A DNA stretch of 64,000 nucleotides from Halopelagius inordinatus (GTDB lineage Archaea; Halobacteriota; Halobacteria; Halobacteriales; Haloferacaceae): assembly GCF_900113245.1 (NCBI RefSeq), contig NZ_FOOQ01000001.1, positions 868,001-932,000 on the forward strand. The letters are read 5' to 3'. Made by a program: the position numbers and the translations under genes. Below the pieces are notes generated by a model, which was given only the letters and a program-made list of their open reading frames with translations, was not told where the DNA came from and did not search any database. Shown here piece by piece: positions 53,737 to 63,116 of this stretch. How positions within the stretch are numbered: the first letter of the stretch is position 1; each line of letters starts with the position of its first letter.

Positions 53737-56700
53737 GTGGACAAAAACACACATACGGACGGAGGGCGCGTCACGAGCCCAGAGACCATGCCGGTCTCTG
53801 CGGGCGACGACGACCGCGCTGATCCGACGCCTCACGACGCTATCGGTGCATCGCTTCTCGACGAATCCATCACTCGGGCACGCGGCTGGCACCAACCGTA
53901 CTGCGTCTCCGAAGAACCGAAACGGAAGTACTATGTTTCGAACCTCGCGCCAACCCACGGAGCCGACCTTGACGAGGGCGAAGACGAGGAGTTCGTTTCT
54001 CAAATCAAACCTAGTGCCATCACGTTGGATTTCCGCCCGTCCGACCGCGAGGCGACGCTCAAACCCATCGAGCTCTCCTTCGAGGTCTACTACCCCAGCC
54101 ATCCGACCTACAACGAGTACTGTGAGCTTCTCGAACGTTCCCAGCGGGCCGCCGCGCTCAATCACGAGGCGGCGACTGGCGAGGACGCCAAGACGGTGGA
54201 CATCGACGACCTCGACGAGACGACGTTCTACCGGCTCGACGAGGACTTCTACCGGCGCGTGGACGTGCGCATCGAGGACGAACTCGACCTCTCTGATCCT
54301 CGTGGCGAGAGCGAACGGCTGACCCAGCGGCTTCGCGACGCGACCGAGGATGCTCTCGAAGACGCGACCGACGTGGACGCCGGCGGTGTCAAAGCCACCC
54401 GGGACACGGCCTCGCCCGCCGACTGGGAGGACAACGACATCAACCTCCACGACCTCTCGAAGGACGAGTTCGAGACGGTCGTCGCCACGTTCGACGACCT
54501 CCCCACTGACGAGAACGAGTGGGCGGCCTCGTTCGCGGCAGAGGTGCGCGACACCGAGGTCTCGCTCCGTCTGATGAACGAACCCGTCGCCTCGGACGAG
54601 GACGGCGAGGGGGCCGACGAATCGCACATCTTCAACCCGAAAATCGCCGTCGAAGGCGCACTTGACCGCTACGAGTTCGACCTCGGGCCCGACGACTACC
54701 GATTCGACCAGTTCATCTGGGCGAAGGGACACAATTGCTCGACGACTATCGAGGAACTCGACGGCGAGGGGTCGAGCCGCCGCGTCGCCACCACTGCGAC
54801 GCCGAGTTCGCCTGTCTACGAGTTTGAGTTCAACAACGACTACGACACCCGCTTCGAAGCACTCGCTGGCGATGCACCCGGGAAGTCAACCATCGAGGTG
54901 CTGGACGACATCTCCGAAGGGATGGACGAATTCCTCGGGGAATGGCGCGGCTCGCGCAAGTCGGAGTTCAAACGTGAATATGGCGAGGAATCCGAGGAGT
55001 TCAAGGAGTTCATGGACGCCGCCGACAACTTCGAGGAGGAGGCCAACCGCTTCGACGCGGGCATCGAGGTGCTCCGCAACGAAGACGACATTCTGCAGGC
55101 GTTCCAGATGATGAACCGCGTTAACAACGTCGTCCACAACATCAAAGCCGACGCCTTCGACGCGTGGCGGCTCTTTCAGTTGGTGTTCGTCGTTTCGAAC
55201 ATCCCAAGCATCGTCACACGCGACCCTGACCCGCGCTTCGACATTTACGAGAGCCAGTACGACGACATGGCAGAGGTGCTGTGGTTCCCGACCGGTGGGG
55301 GCAAGACCGAAGCGTACCTCGGACTCGTGCTATTCAACCTATTCTTTGACCGGATGCGCGGCAAGAGCCGAGGTGTCACGGCGTGGATTCGGTTCCCACT
55401 CCGCCTGCTCTCGCGCCAGCAGAAACAACGGTTCATGGAGGCGATGCTCGAAGCTGACGAACTCCGTCGCGCCCCCGAAGACGAGGGCGGCCTCGGCGGA
55501 CGGGGCCGCGAGTTCTCGCTGGGCTACTTCGTCGGGTCGCAGGACTCCCCGAACGACATCGGGAAGAACAACCGCCTGCACGAGGACTTCCGTGCAAGCC
55601 ACGAGACGCTCGAAGATAAGTGCAAGCACCTCGACACCTGTCCGCTGTGCGGGAGCGACGTGCGCGTTGAGTACGAAGAGGACGAGAACACCGTCTACCA
55701 CCACTGCACTGGGAGCGACCTCAACGACGGCGACGAATGCATCGACCGTCTCCCCATCTACGTGACCGACCACGACATCTACCGGTATCAGCCGTCGGTC
55801 CTACTAGGGAGCCTCGACAAAATCGCCGTGATGGGGATGCAACCGCTGTTCGCGAACCTGCTGGGGAACTTCACCACGGAGTGCCCCGAACACGGCATCG
55901 GTTACTCGGGGCGCTGTCCCGAGAAGCACATCTGCGACTACGAGGACGACTCCGAGGAGTTCATCAACATGGAGCCGGGGACGCGCGACCCCGACCGCCG
56001 GGAGGACGCCGAGTTCTTCGACCCGGTACCGACGCTCCACCTCGTGGACGAGGTTCACCTGCTCAACGAGGAACTCGGTGCGTTCGCAAGCCACTACGAG
56101 ACGATGTTCCTCACGCTGTGTGAGCGGCTCTACGGCGTCACGCCGAAGGTGCTGACCTCGACGGCAACCATCGCGGAGTACAAACGGCAGATTCGCAACC
56201 TCTTCCAGATGGAGGCGACGCGCTTTCCCGAGGAGGGGCCCGAACTCGGGGAAACGTTCTACGGCGAACTCTCCGAGATGGAAGTCGAACGCGAGTACCA
56301 CGGGCTAACGCCCAACAACCGCACGCACCTGTACGCGGTGCTTGACCTCGTGAAGCAGTACCACGAGGTCATACGTGAATACTACGAGGACGACCCCGCA
56401 GAGGTCGCCGCGAACGCAGGGCTCGACCCTGACGACATCGACGACATCGATGAGACGGTCGCGGACGTACTCGACGCCTACGAGACCTCGCTAGTGTATT
56501 TCACTAACAAGCGCGAGAAGGACACCTACCGGAAGAACATCCGCAAGCAAATCAACGACGAGATGCGCGACGAGGGGTACGCGCCGCCGCTGGAAGCTCA
56601 ACAGTTGACGGCGGACACGCGCAACGACGAAATCCTCCCACGCCTTGAACGTGAGGGCGAGTACGAGGATGCCTCATTCGAGGAGCGCATCGACACGGTG

Positions 56701-57495
56701 CCTGCTACGTCGTTCGTCGGTCACGGCATCGACGTGGATCGGTTCAACTTCATGCTGTTCTTCGGGTACCCCAGCCAGACGTTCCAGTATATCCAAGCGT
56801 CCTCCCGCGTCGGACGGCAGGAGGGCGTCCCCGGCCACGTACTGGACGTGTTCCGCCCGTTCGACAAGCGAGACCGCCACCGCTACAAGTACTTTGAGAA
56901 GCTGCACGAGTACCTCTCACGGACGGTGGAGCCGGTGCCTATCGACCGCTGGGCGAAGTTTGCCGTCGAGAAGACCTTCCCCGGCATCCTGATGGCCATC
57001 CTCATCCAGTACTACCGTCCGCTGATGTTCCGCAAGACCGACGAAGACGGCGACCCGATGACCATCAAGGCGCGCGGGAAGACCAAGCGGGTGAACGTCC
57101 AGAACGCCGACCACCTCTACGAGATAATAAACAACGACGCGCGCTTCCCCGAACTTACGAAGGACGAAATCGCGGAGTTCCTCGCGGACGCGTATGTCCT
57201 GCGCGATAAGCCGACGTACATCTCGTACATGCCGACCGACGCCGACGGCAACCCCGGCTTCTACACGAACGAGTACTTCCGCGAGAAAGTGCTCGACGGG
57301 CGCGGCGACGAGCTCAGCCGCCTTGACGAAATCTGGCGGCACTGGATGGATAAGCTCGACACCGGGATGTCAACGCCGGAGTTCCCTGGTGATGACGGGC
57401 CGATGATTAGCCTGCGCGACATCGGCAAGAGCGCCAAGATAACGAACCATCAGGCCCACGAGGACTTCATCGACGCGCTCACGAAGTCGTCGTAA
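53737..57495 (+). CDS. drmA: DISARM helicase DrmA
   Basis: A protein of 1252 residues from GTG 53737; an in-frame ATG at 53788 (MPVSAGDDD) is an alternative and fits the TATA-like gttataa near 53716 better. It is a superfamily 2 helicase. The Walker A is PTGGGKT at 518-524, the DEVH box at 771-774, and motif VI ASSRVGRQ at 1021-1028. Between motifs I and II is a cysteine-rich insert (C629, C635, C638 and later CPEHG...CPEKHIC) likely binding zinc. The 500-residue acidic N-terminus precedes the motor. In DISARM, DrmA works with DrmB to bind and process incoming DNA. Confidence 0.88.
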   Translation: MDKNTHTDGGRVTSPETMPVSAGDDDRADPTPHDAIGASLLDESITRARGWHQPYCVSEEPKRKYYVSNLAPTHGADLDEGEDEEFVSQIKPSAITLDFRPSDREATLKPIELSFEVYYPSHPTYNEYCELLERSQRAAALNHEAATGEDAKTVDIDDLDETTFYRLDEDFYRRVDVRIEDELDLSDPRGESERLTQRLRDATEDALEDATDVDAGGVKATRDTASPADWEDNDINLHDLSKDEFETVVATFDDLPTDENEWAASFAAEVRDTEVSLRLMNEPVASDEDGEGADESHIFNPKIAVEGALDRYEFDLGPDDYRFDQFIWAKGHNCSTTIEELDGEGSSRRVATTATPSSPVYEFEFNNDYDTRFEALAGDAPGKSTIEVLDDISEGMDEFLGEWRGSRKSEFKREYGEESEEFKEFMDAADNFEEEANRFDAGIEVLRNEDDILQAFQMMNRVNNVVHNIKADAFDAWRLFQLVFVVSNIPSIVTRDPDPRFDIYESQYDDMAEVLWFPTGGGKTEAYLGLVLFNLFFDRMRGKSRGVTAWIRFPLRLLSRQQKQRFMEAMLEADELRRAPEDEGGLGGRGREFSLGYFVGSQDSPNDIGKNNRLHEDFRASHETLEDKCKHLDTCPLCGSDVRVEYEEDENTVYHHCTGSDLNDGDECIDRLPIYVTDHDIYRYQPSVLLGSLDKIAVMGMQPLFANLLGNFTTECPEHGIGYSGRCPEKHICDYEDDSEEFINMEPGTRDPDRREDAEFFDPVPTLHLVDEVHLLNEELGAFASHYETMFLTLCERLYGVTPKVLTSTATIAEYKRQIRNLFQMEATRFPEEGPELGETFYGELSEMEVEREYHGLTPNNRTHLYAVLDLVKQYHEVIREYYEDDPAEVAANAGLDPDDIDDIDETVADVLDAYETSLVYFTNKREKDTYRKNIRKQINDEMRDEGYAPPLEAQQLTADTRNDEILPRLEREGEYEDASFEERIDTVPATSFVGHGIDVDRFNFMLFFGYPSQTFQYIQASSRVGRQEGVPGHVLDVFRPFDKRDRHRYKYFEKLHEYLSRTVEPVPIDRWAKFAVEKTFPGILMAILIQYYRPLMFRKTDEDGDPMTIKARGKTKRVNVQNADHLYEIINNDARFPELTKDEIAEFLADAYVLRDKPTYISYMPTDADGNPGFYTNEYFREKVLDGRGDELSRLDEIWRHWMDKLDTGMSTPEFPGDDGPMISLRDIGKSAKITNHQAHEDFIDALTKSS

Positions 57496-57546
57496 CGCCA
57501 CGCGAACACATCTTTCAGACACCCATACAGGAGATACCACGATACG

Positions 57547-59661
57547 ATGTCATCCGACAACAAGACGATGGAACGCTCACAGTCGAAGTTCATCTACGAC
57601 TACCTGCCGTGGAACACGTTCAACCACGCGCACAACAACCTCAGCGGGCGCATCGCCGCGCTCTCGCCCGAACGCGGCGAGTACGGCGAGGAAATCGATC
57701 CCGACCTGCCAAAGAACTACCTCATCGAGCGCATCCACCGCCACATCTCGAAGTGGCCTAACGACGACGACATCCGCGACGACCTCACGTACGCGAACAC
57801 CGAACTCGTCCAGCCCGGGTGGGCGAACTACCTCGTCTACCCGCTCACCTTCGAGTGCGACGCCTGCGGGTCGGTGACGAAGTTCTCGCGCGACCAGATG
57901 GACGAGATGGCCGATGAGTCCAGCGACGCCCGAGACCTCGCGGTCTGCCAGAATCCCAACTGCGGGTCGTCGCTGTCCGATCGCGACCAGTTGCCGTTCG
58001 TCGCCGTCTGCGAGTGCGGAACCATCGACCAACTCAACGTCCCGACCTGTTGCGGTGCAGGGATGGTGTTCCACCGCCCAACCACTCAGATGGACTCGTG
58101 GTACTGGGAGTGCGCCGTGGACTCCTCACACGACACCACGTCGTTCTACGGCACGCCCGTCCACTGTCCGAACGGGGACTGCAACAACGAGAATATGGAG
58201 GTGATGAACCACACCTCCAGTAGCGCGTTCTACCCACAGGTGCGCAACCTCATCAACGTCCAGCCCCAACTCGACGACCTCCACTCAAGCGACCACCAGC
58301 AGGCCCGCTACGTATCCGACTACCTGCTCGGAGACGAGGGCGGCGAGGTGGACGAACACGAACAGCGTCAGGTCGCCAACGAACTGCTTGAAGGCGACTT
58401 CTTCAACGCCCCTCGCGAGGAGGTCGAGGCGAAACTAAAGGAGGCAAAAGATCGATTGATGGTGGACGTTCAGGAACACCGCAATCTCACCGAGACGTGG
58501 CTTCAGGGCGAGGAACCCACCGAGGGAGACTGGCCGTCAGGCGGCTACTACGGCGACCCCACGACGCTTGCGGAGGAACTGTACGAGTACCTCAGCGTCG
58601 TCTCACCGGACTATGCTCCCGCCAGCGGTATTGAGTCGGTCTCCTATCAGGAGATGGTGGACAACAACGCCGAGGATACCCACCTTTCGCTCCCGAAGGT
58701 CAAGAAGTACAACCAGCTTCGCGAGGCACTGAACTTCGCGGAGGTCCGCCTCATCAAGGACTTCCCCATCACGCAAGCCACCTACGGCTACACGCGAACC
58801 GACGCCAACCCGCCCGGCGAGAACCGCAATCCCGCCACGAGCAACCCTGAAGAGGACGCTCGCCACGGCGACGATGATTCCGACGACGGCGAAGAACACG
58901 TCGAGACCGAGGACAGCGACGTGGGGGCGTCCACTTCCGAGGAGGATGAGGGTATCCCCGTCCAGTTGAAGCTGTTCACGACTGGCGAGTACTCTGCCCC
59001 GCAGGTGTTCGTCCAAACTAACGACGCAGAGGCCGTCCTCGTCCAATTCGATCTCGAAAAGGTGGTTACGTGGCTCGACGAGAACGGCCTGCTAGACGCC
59101 TCAGGGGTCGACCCCGGCGAGGCGGTCAAGCGCCCGGACACCGACGATGAGGAGGCGATTCGTAACTGGTTCGTCGCCAATATTGACCCGCCGGGTCGCT
59201 ACGACGAACTCGATTCCGATGCCGCCCCCGGAACCCATGCATGCGTCTCTCGGCACTGCTATACGCTTCTCAATACGACGGCACACTTGTTCATCAACGG
59301 GATGGGCGCACTCGCGGGCCACCAGCGCGAGTCGCTCGTCGAACACCTGATGCCCCGCACGATGAGCTTCGTCGTCTACAAGCGCCCCGACACCGATTTC
59401 GCGCTCGGCTCGGTCTGGACGCTTTTCGAGGAACAGTTCGACGACTTCGCCGCCCACCTCGACGAACTGTACGATTGCTCGTACGACCCGGTGTGCATCC
59501 ACGACGAGAACGGCGCGTGCGAGGACTGCCTGTATCTCGCGGCTATTTCCACGGAGAACGCTAACCACAACCTCGGTCGCGGCACGTTCTACGGCGGGAA
59601 CTTCGACGGGCGCGACCTCACCGGTTACAGGCACATCACCCTCGACGCTCAAGACGACTGA
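57547..59661 (+). CDS. drmB: DISARM protein DrmB (DUF1998)
   Basis: A 704-residue protein. The N-terminal third has a set of zinc-binding cysteine pairs (C104-C107 in FECDACGS, then CQNPNCGS, CECG, HCPNGDC). The C-terminal region is DUF1998, ending in the cluster C650...C658-C661 (CIHDENGACEDC). An acidic low-complexity stretch (about 430-465) separates the parts. DrmB is the accessory partner of the DrmA helicase. The gene starts 51 nt after drmA, with no strong promoter between them. Confidence 0.88.
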   Translation: MSSDNKTMERSQSKFIYDYLPWNTFNHAHNNLSGRIAALSPERGEYGEEIDPDLPKNYLIERIHRHISKWPNDDDIRDDLTYANTELVQPGWANYLVYPLTFECDACGSVTKFSRDQMDEMADESSDARDLAVCQNPNCGSSLSDRDQLPFVAVCECGTIDQLNVPTCCGAGMVFHRPTTQMDSWYWECAVDSSHDTTSFYGTPVHCPNGDCNNENMEVMNHTSSSAFYPQVRNLINVQPQLDDLHSSDHQQARYVSDYLLGDEGGEVDEHEQRQVANELLEGDFFNAPREEVEAKLKEAKDRLMVDVQEHRNLTETWLQGEEPTEGDWPSGGYYGDPTTLAEELYEYLSVVSPDYAPASGIESVSYQEMVDNNAEDTHLSLPKVKKYNQLREALNFAEVRLIKDFPITQATYGYTRTDANPPGENRNPATSNPEEDARHGDDDSDDGEEHVETEDSDVGASTSEEDEGIPVQLKLFTTGEYSAPQVFVQTNDAEAVLVQFDLEKVVTWLDENGLLDASGVDPGEAVKRPDTDDEEAIRNWFVANIDPPGRYDELDSDAAPGTHACVSRHCYTLLNTTAHLFINGMGALAGHQRESLVEHLMPRTMSFVVYKRPDTDFALGSVWTLFEEQFDDFAAHLDELYDCSYDPVCIHDENGACEDCLYLAAISTENANHNLGRGTFYGGNFDGRDLTGYRHITLDAQDD

Positions 59662-59762
59662 ACGCCTCGACCTCACCCGGGGCATTCGTCGAACTTGACC
59701 CGAACTTCGCAGGGTTCAGCGCGGCAGTCCATCGCGATTGTTGACATCCATACGAATATACT

Positions 59763-60620
59763 ATGACCTCAACCTCAGCGGACCTCGACTCAGACGCACT
59801 GCTCGAAACGGCTCGCATCGTCGCGGAGGCCGTCCCAGCTGACGCGCTTGACGGCGTTCGCGCCAGCCTCGAATACCTGCACTACGCTGATCGTGCTGTC
59901 CGCCCGGATGTGCTTCGCGATGTCGCACCGTGTGACCTCTCGATGACGGAAGCTGAGAATATTGTCTACCAACTCGCCATCGAGGGCATTCTTGACGACG
60001 ACCACCTCAACGTCGAGGCACTCCGGTCGGCGTTTGTCGGGGCACGCCTACTCACTGCGCAGACTGAGCCGCCGGAGAACACCATCGTTGCCACTATCCC
60101 CTACGACGACCCCGCGCTTGACCCCGGGATGTTCGAGCCACTTCATGGCAACCTGCTGAACCTTATTCGGTCGGCGGACGACGACCTCGTGTTGATGAGC
60201 CCGTTCCTGAGTGAACGAGCCTACGAACGACTGCGCCCGGCACTCCACACAGCGACGGACAACGGCGCGAGCATCACGCTCATTACGCGCTCGCTCACGT
60301 ACGGGGAGACGGAGTACAACCGGGGGTTCGCTCGTGCCGTTCATGACGACGCGCGGCTCGCGCCCCATACCACGACCTACGAATACATCGACGACGAGAC
60401 GTGGACGACCTTCCACGCGAAAATCGTCATCGCGGACGGCCAGTGCGCCTATCTCGGCACAGCGAACCTCACACATACGGGTCTCGGTGACAACCTCGAA
60501 CTGGGCGTTATCTTCCGCGATAACACAGCGTCACGCATTACTGCGCTAGTCGAGAACCTTCGACAATCAGAGTTCTTTCATGAGGTTACTGCTTCAAGCG
60601 ACTCGTTCCGTCGTTCGTGA
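59763..60620 (+). CDS. drmC: DISARM phospholipase-D-family protein DrmC
   Basis: A 285-residue PLD-superfamily protein with one HKD motif: H218, K220, D225 and the following GTAN (232-235) in FHAKIVIADGQCAYLGTANL. One motif per chain means a dimeric active site. The N-terminal ~120 residues are helical and unassigned. The expected activity is nuclease or phosphodiesterase. It closes the five-gene locus, 101 nt after drmB. In the characterised Bacillus class 2 system this component was not essential. Confidence 0.85.
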   Translation: MTSTSADLDSDALLETARIVAEAVPADALDGVRASLEYLHYADRAVRPDVLRDVAPCDLSMTEAENIVYQLAIEGILDDDHLNVEALRSAFVGARLLTAQTEPPENTIVATIPYDDPALDPGMFEPLHGNLLNLIRSADDDLVLMSPFLSERAYERLRPALHTATDNGASITLITRSLTYGETEYNRGFARAVHDDARLAPHTTTYEYIDDETWTTFHAKIVIADGQCAYLGTANLTHTGLGDNLELGVIFRDNTASRITALVENLRQSEFFHEVTASSDSFRRS

Positions 60621-60649
60621 TGGGCGACTACGACAGCACGTGAGATTTT

Positions 60650-60905
60650 TCAGGCTAGAAGGGACCATCGTATTACCATCATCCGCTTCGTCCATGAGTG
60701 CATAGTCCAGTGATCAACATCCGCGAGACGAGTGGCCTGTCCGAAGGTTACTTCCTCTCGCTCACATCGTGCGACAGCGGCTTCAACTCGCTTTCTGTTG
60801 TCAAACCTCAATCGCCCCATACTCTTGCATACGACTCCCAAGAACACAAGAATAGAGTCCGCAAACTGTTCGCAGAAGGAGGACGTTTGGGAGTCTACGC
60901 AGATT
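60650..60905 (-). pseudogene. Decayed UPF0175-like antitoxin/helix-turn-helix gene
   Basis: The minus strand reads FDNRKRVEAAVARCERE then EVTFGQATRLADVDHWTM, a typical UPF0175-style short helix-turn-helix ending, but the frame shifts on both sides. The next frame offers MDEADDGNTMVPSSLKNL downstream, and an upstream fragment reads RMQEYGAI before joining. No complete gene can be built. It is probably the remnant of an antitoxin or small regulator. The rest of the 300-nt gap between drmC and the lipoprotein gene shows nothing. Confidence 0.45.
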
Positions 60906-60920
60906 GATGGGTAGTGTCCA

Positions 60921-61895
60921 CTATGGAGTCCAGTAGGCTTCGTAGGTTCCCTCGTCGAGACGTTTGTCAGTTCCAAAGATGAGGGCTTCAGCTTCTGCAT
61001 CGGCCTCTGCTTTGAAGAGAAGTTTCCCAGAGACGCTCTCTCCCACGTTCAGTCGCTGTTCCGAGGGGAACTTCCAGTCTGTTCCGTCGTGGTGGATGTG
61101 TTCTGCGGAGTGATGTCGGCCATTTTCCACATGGTCAGTGACGAAGAAGTCCTGCGTGGCAGGCGTCTCGACCAGTTCCTCAGCGACGTTCGTCGCCGTG
61201 ACTTCGACGTACAGATACTTCGCGTCATCCTCGTACGGGAAGTTCTTTTGTTCCGTTCCCTCTCTGTCCGTATACAGGTAATGGGACTGGCTCCCAACTT
61301 CATCTACCTCTAATTCGACTCCGAGTGGCGTTTGATACGTTTCGTTTTGGGAGAGGACTCGTGGGAGGAATTCGATTTCAATCGTCGTGTGTAGTTCGTC
61401 GAAGCGGAAGTAGACCGTCTCTATGAACGGCCACGTTATCGCGCTCGAATACGTTTTCGTCTCTCCAGCCTCAAAGTCCATGTTGATGGTCTCGTCTATA
61501 CCGGTCCACGGTGACGAGTCTACTCTTCTCGAAAATGAAATGCCGGACGTAAGTGTTCCAGCTTCTCCGCCTACGTTCTTAATCTCAATCTCGACAGGTG
61601 TTTCGACACCAATTTGTGCTTGTTCTGGTGTGTGAATCGCCGTAACACTGAACTCGGCGGGGCCTGCTGTTTCTTCATCTGGATTGATTGAATCGGCGTC
61701 GTCTGTTGACTGGGGGGTCTCAGTCGCATGCGATGTCCGGGTGGAGGTTGGTTCCGTTGTTGCTGTTGCGGATGGGGTCGCTGTATCCGCCGTCCCTCCG
61801 TCGTTACCTCCCAGACAGCCTGCTGTTGAGAATAGTACGCCTGTGAGACCGGCGATGAGGCCGCGTCGCGAGGGGTGGGGCCAATTGTTTGGCAC
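60921..61895 (-). CDS. Tat-exported lipoprotein
   Basis: A 324-residue protein. Twin arginines (SRRGLIAGLTGVLFSTAGC) and lipid-anchor Cys27 mark Tat export and lipidation. A threonine/aspartate-rich linker (about 30-75) leads to a two-part extracellular domain of beta character (TAIHTPEQAQIGVETPVEIE, KYLYVEVTATNVAEELVE), resembling CARDB/DUF4352-like adhesion or binding folds. Function unknown. Codon use is less GC-rich than in chromosomal lipoproteins of this window. Confidence 0.78.
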   Translation of the reverse strand: MPNNWPHPSRRGLIAGLTGVLFSTAGCLGGNDGGTADTATPSATATTEPTSTRTSHATETPQSTDDADSINPDEETAGPAEFSVTAIHTPEQAQIGVETPVEIEIKNVGGEAGTLTSGISFSRRVDSSPWTGIDETINMDFEAGETKTYSSAITWPFIETVYFRFDELHTTIEIEFLPRVLSQNETYQTPLGVELEVDEVGSQSHYLYTDREGTEQKNFPYEDDAKYLYVEVTATNVAEELVETPATQDFFVTDHVENGRHHSAEHIHHDGTDWKFPSEQRLNVGESVSGKLLFKAEADAEAEALIFGTDKRLDEGTYEAYWTP

Positions 61896-62082
61896 TTCCT
61901 ATTGGCTGTTGTCGAGTTGACATAATCTTACGGGTAGCGGAAGGAGAAATAACGAATCCGACATATAACAGTTAGAAGGGTGCCATGTCTCCGTTGTATT
62001 CTACAGATGAGCAAGGCGAGTGCCGTCACTTCTGAATATCCGTACCTCTAAAAGGCATTCTACAGCGGTTTGACTACCCTAT

Positions 62083-62631
62083 TTAGTCTACTGTACCGCT
62101 GGTTTCGGTATCGACCTCAGAGGGATGTGCCTCGAATGCCCGAGCAAGTGACTGTTGGAACTCGCTAAACGTGGGACAGTACTTGGGTGCATCCTCGTCA
62201 GCGACGATCACTTCTCCCGGGAACCTCTCTTCCAGTTCTCCTCGGTGGTCATGGTCATCTGTTCCGGCGAATACGATAGATGGCCACGAGAGGTTGTGAG
62301 GTTTGTAAGCCTCATCATCTGTACGAATACCCTCATAGAGAGGCGACTCCTCTGGACCGAGACTGTTCAAAAACTTACGGAGGTCCGTTTTTGCCTCCAG
62401 TACGTGAGGTATTCGCCGGGGGTCCCCGTATCGTACCATGTAGTCTGCACGCTCGATTCTTGCCTCACACCATGCGTCGAGATTCGCGACTAGTGTGAGT
62501 TCAAAGACAGAACCAAGCAGTTCAAGGTAAACCTTTAGCGAGGCCTCGTTCTTGTATCCGCCATTCCAGAGGTTTGGGACTGTACTCGGCATTCTGTGTG
62601 CGTAGTCAAGTCTCGGGTATGTGTCTGTCAT
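62083..62631 (-). CDS. Hypothetical protein with possible PD-(D/E)xK nuclease motif
   Basis: A 182-residue protein, not recognised as a known family. Its middle shows a restriction-nuclease-like pattern: an acidic helix (KNEASLKVYLELLG, E29), then RADYMVRYGD with D63 and PHVLEAKTD with E79-x-K81. The D to ExK spacing of 16 residues and the hydrophobic strands around each are in keeping with that fold. It lies 18 nt after a winged-helix gene on the same strand, in the island containing DISARM. Nuclease activity is a hypothesis. Confidence 0.6.
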   Translation of the reverse strand: MTDTYPRLDYAHRMPSTVPNLWNGGYKNEASLKVYLELLGSVFELTLVANLDAWCEARIERADYMVRYGDPRRIPHVLEAKTDLRKFLNSLGPEESPLYEGIRTDDEAYKPHNLSWPSIVFAGTDDHDHRGELEERFPGEVIVADEDAPKYCPTFSEFQQSLARAFEAHPSEVDTETSGTVD

Positions 62632-62649
62632 CGGTAGTAGTTATAATCG

Positions 62650-62895
62650 TCAGTCCCACGCCTGTTTGATGTGGTCGCGTGAGACGTTCAGATGCAGTTT
62701 TGCTTCCTCTCCGATACGCCAAGTAGCGGCGCGCTTGTTCTCACGCGCGAGCCAGTCCATCGTTTCCATCTCGCGGAGAACGCGCCGGACGGTATGGTGC
62801 TGTTCCTCGTTAAACGGGAGGTCACTGAGACGGAATTTGCCAGTCTTTCGAAGCTGGAGCAAACAGGCGCTCCAAACTTGGTCTCGTAGGATCAT
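62650..62895 (-). CDS. Short winged-helix DNA-binding protein (DISARM-right flank)
   Basis: An 81-residue protein starting MILRDQVWSACLLQLR. Winged-helix pattern with EQHHTVRRVLREMETMDWLA and wing ATWRIGEEAKLHL. It is paralogous to the gene at 49308-49559. The frame continues upstream to 63057, but the ATG at 62895 gives the matching length. It probably regulates the gene immediately downstream (62083-62631) or the island. The 221 nt upstream contains no other gene. Confidence 0.72.
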   Translation of the reverse strand: MILRDQVWSACLLQLRKTGKFRLSDLPFNEEQHHTVRRVLREMETMDWLARENKRAATWRIGEEAKLHLNVSRDHIKQAWD

Positions 62896-63116
62896 GTGAT
62901 GTGGTCTCTCAGGACATACGTTGAAAGAGAGATATATGAGTGCTCTTATTTTCTGCTGTTTGAGGTGTTGACCAAGAGTGTACAACTCCTTACAGACTAC
63001 ATAGGGGCACTGAAGGGTCCAAATCGGTTTATCCATCACATCTGATAAGATAGACATGTGGTCCTCTGAAGGAAGAACACCAGATTGGGATGTGAACGGA
63101 GCGTTCTGAATGAGGT

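Noticed and set aside
50386-60620. Reading the locus as BREX, phosphorothioation (Dnd) or a type I restriction system
   Set aside because: No PglZ, BrxC, DndB/C/D/E or HsdS/HsdR features; DUF1998 and a single-HKD PLD with a 5mC methyltransferase fit DISARM.
60698-60907. 69-codon plus-strand frame after drmC
   Set aside because: Antisense to the UPF0175-like remnant, whose translated signature is much more protein-like.
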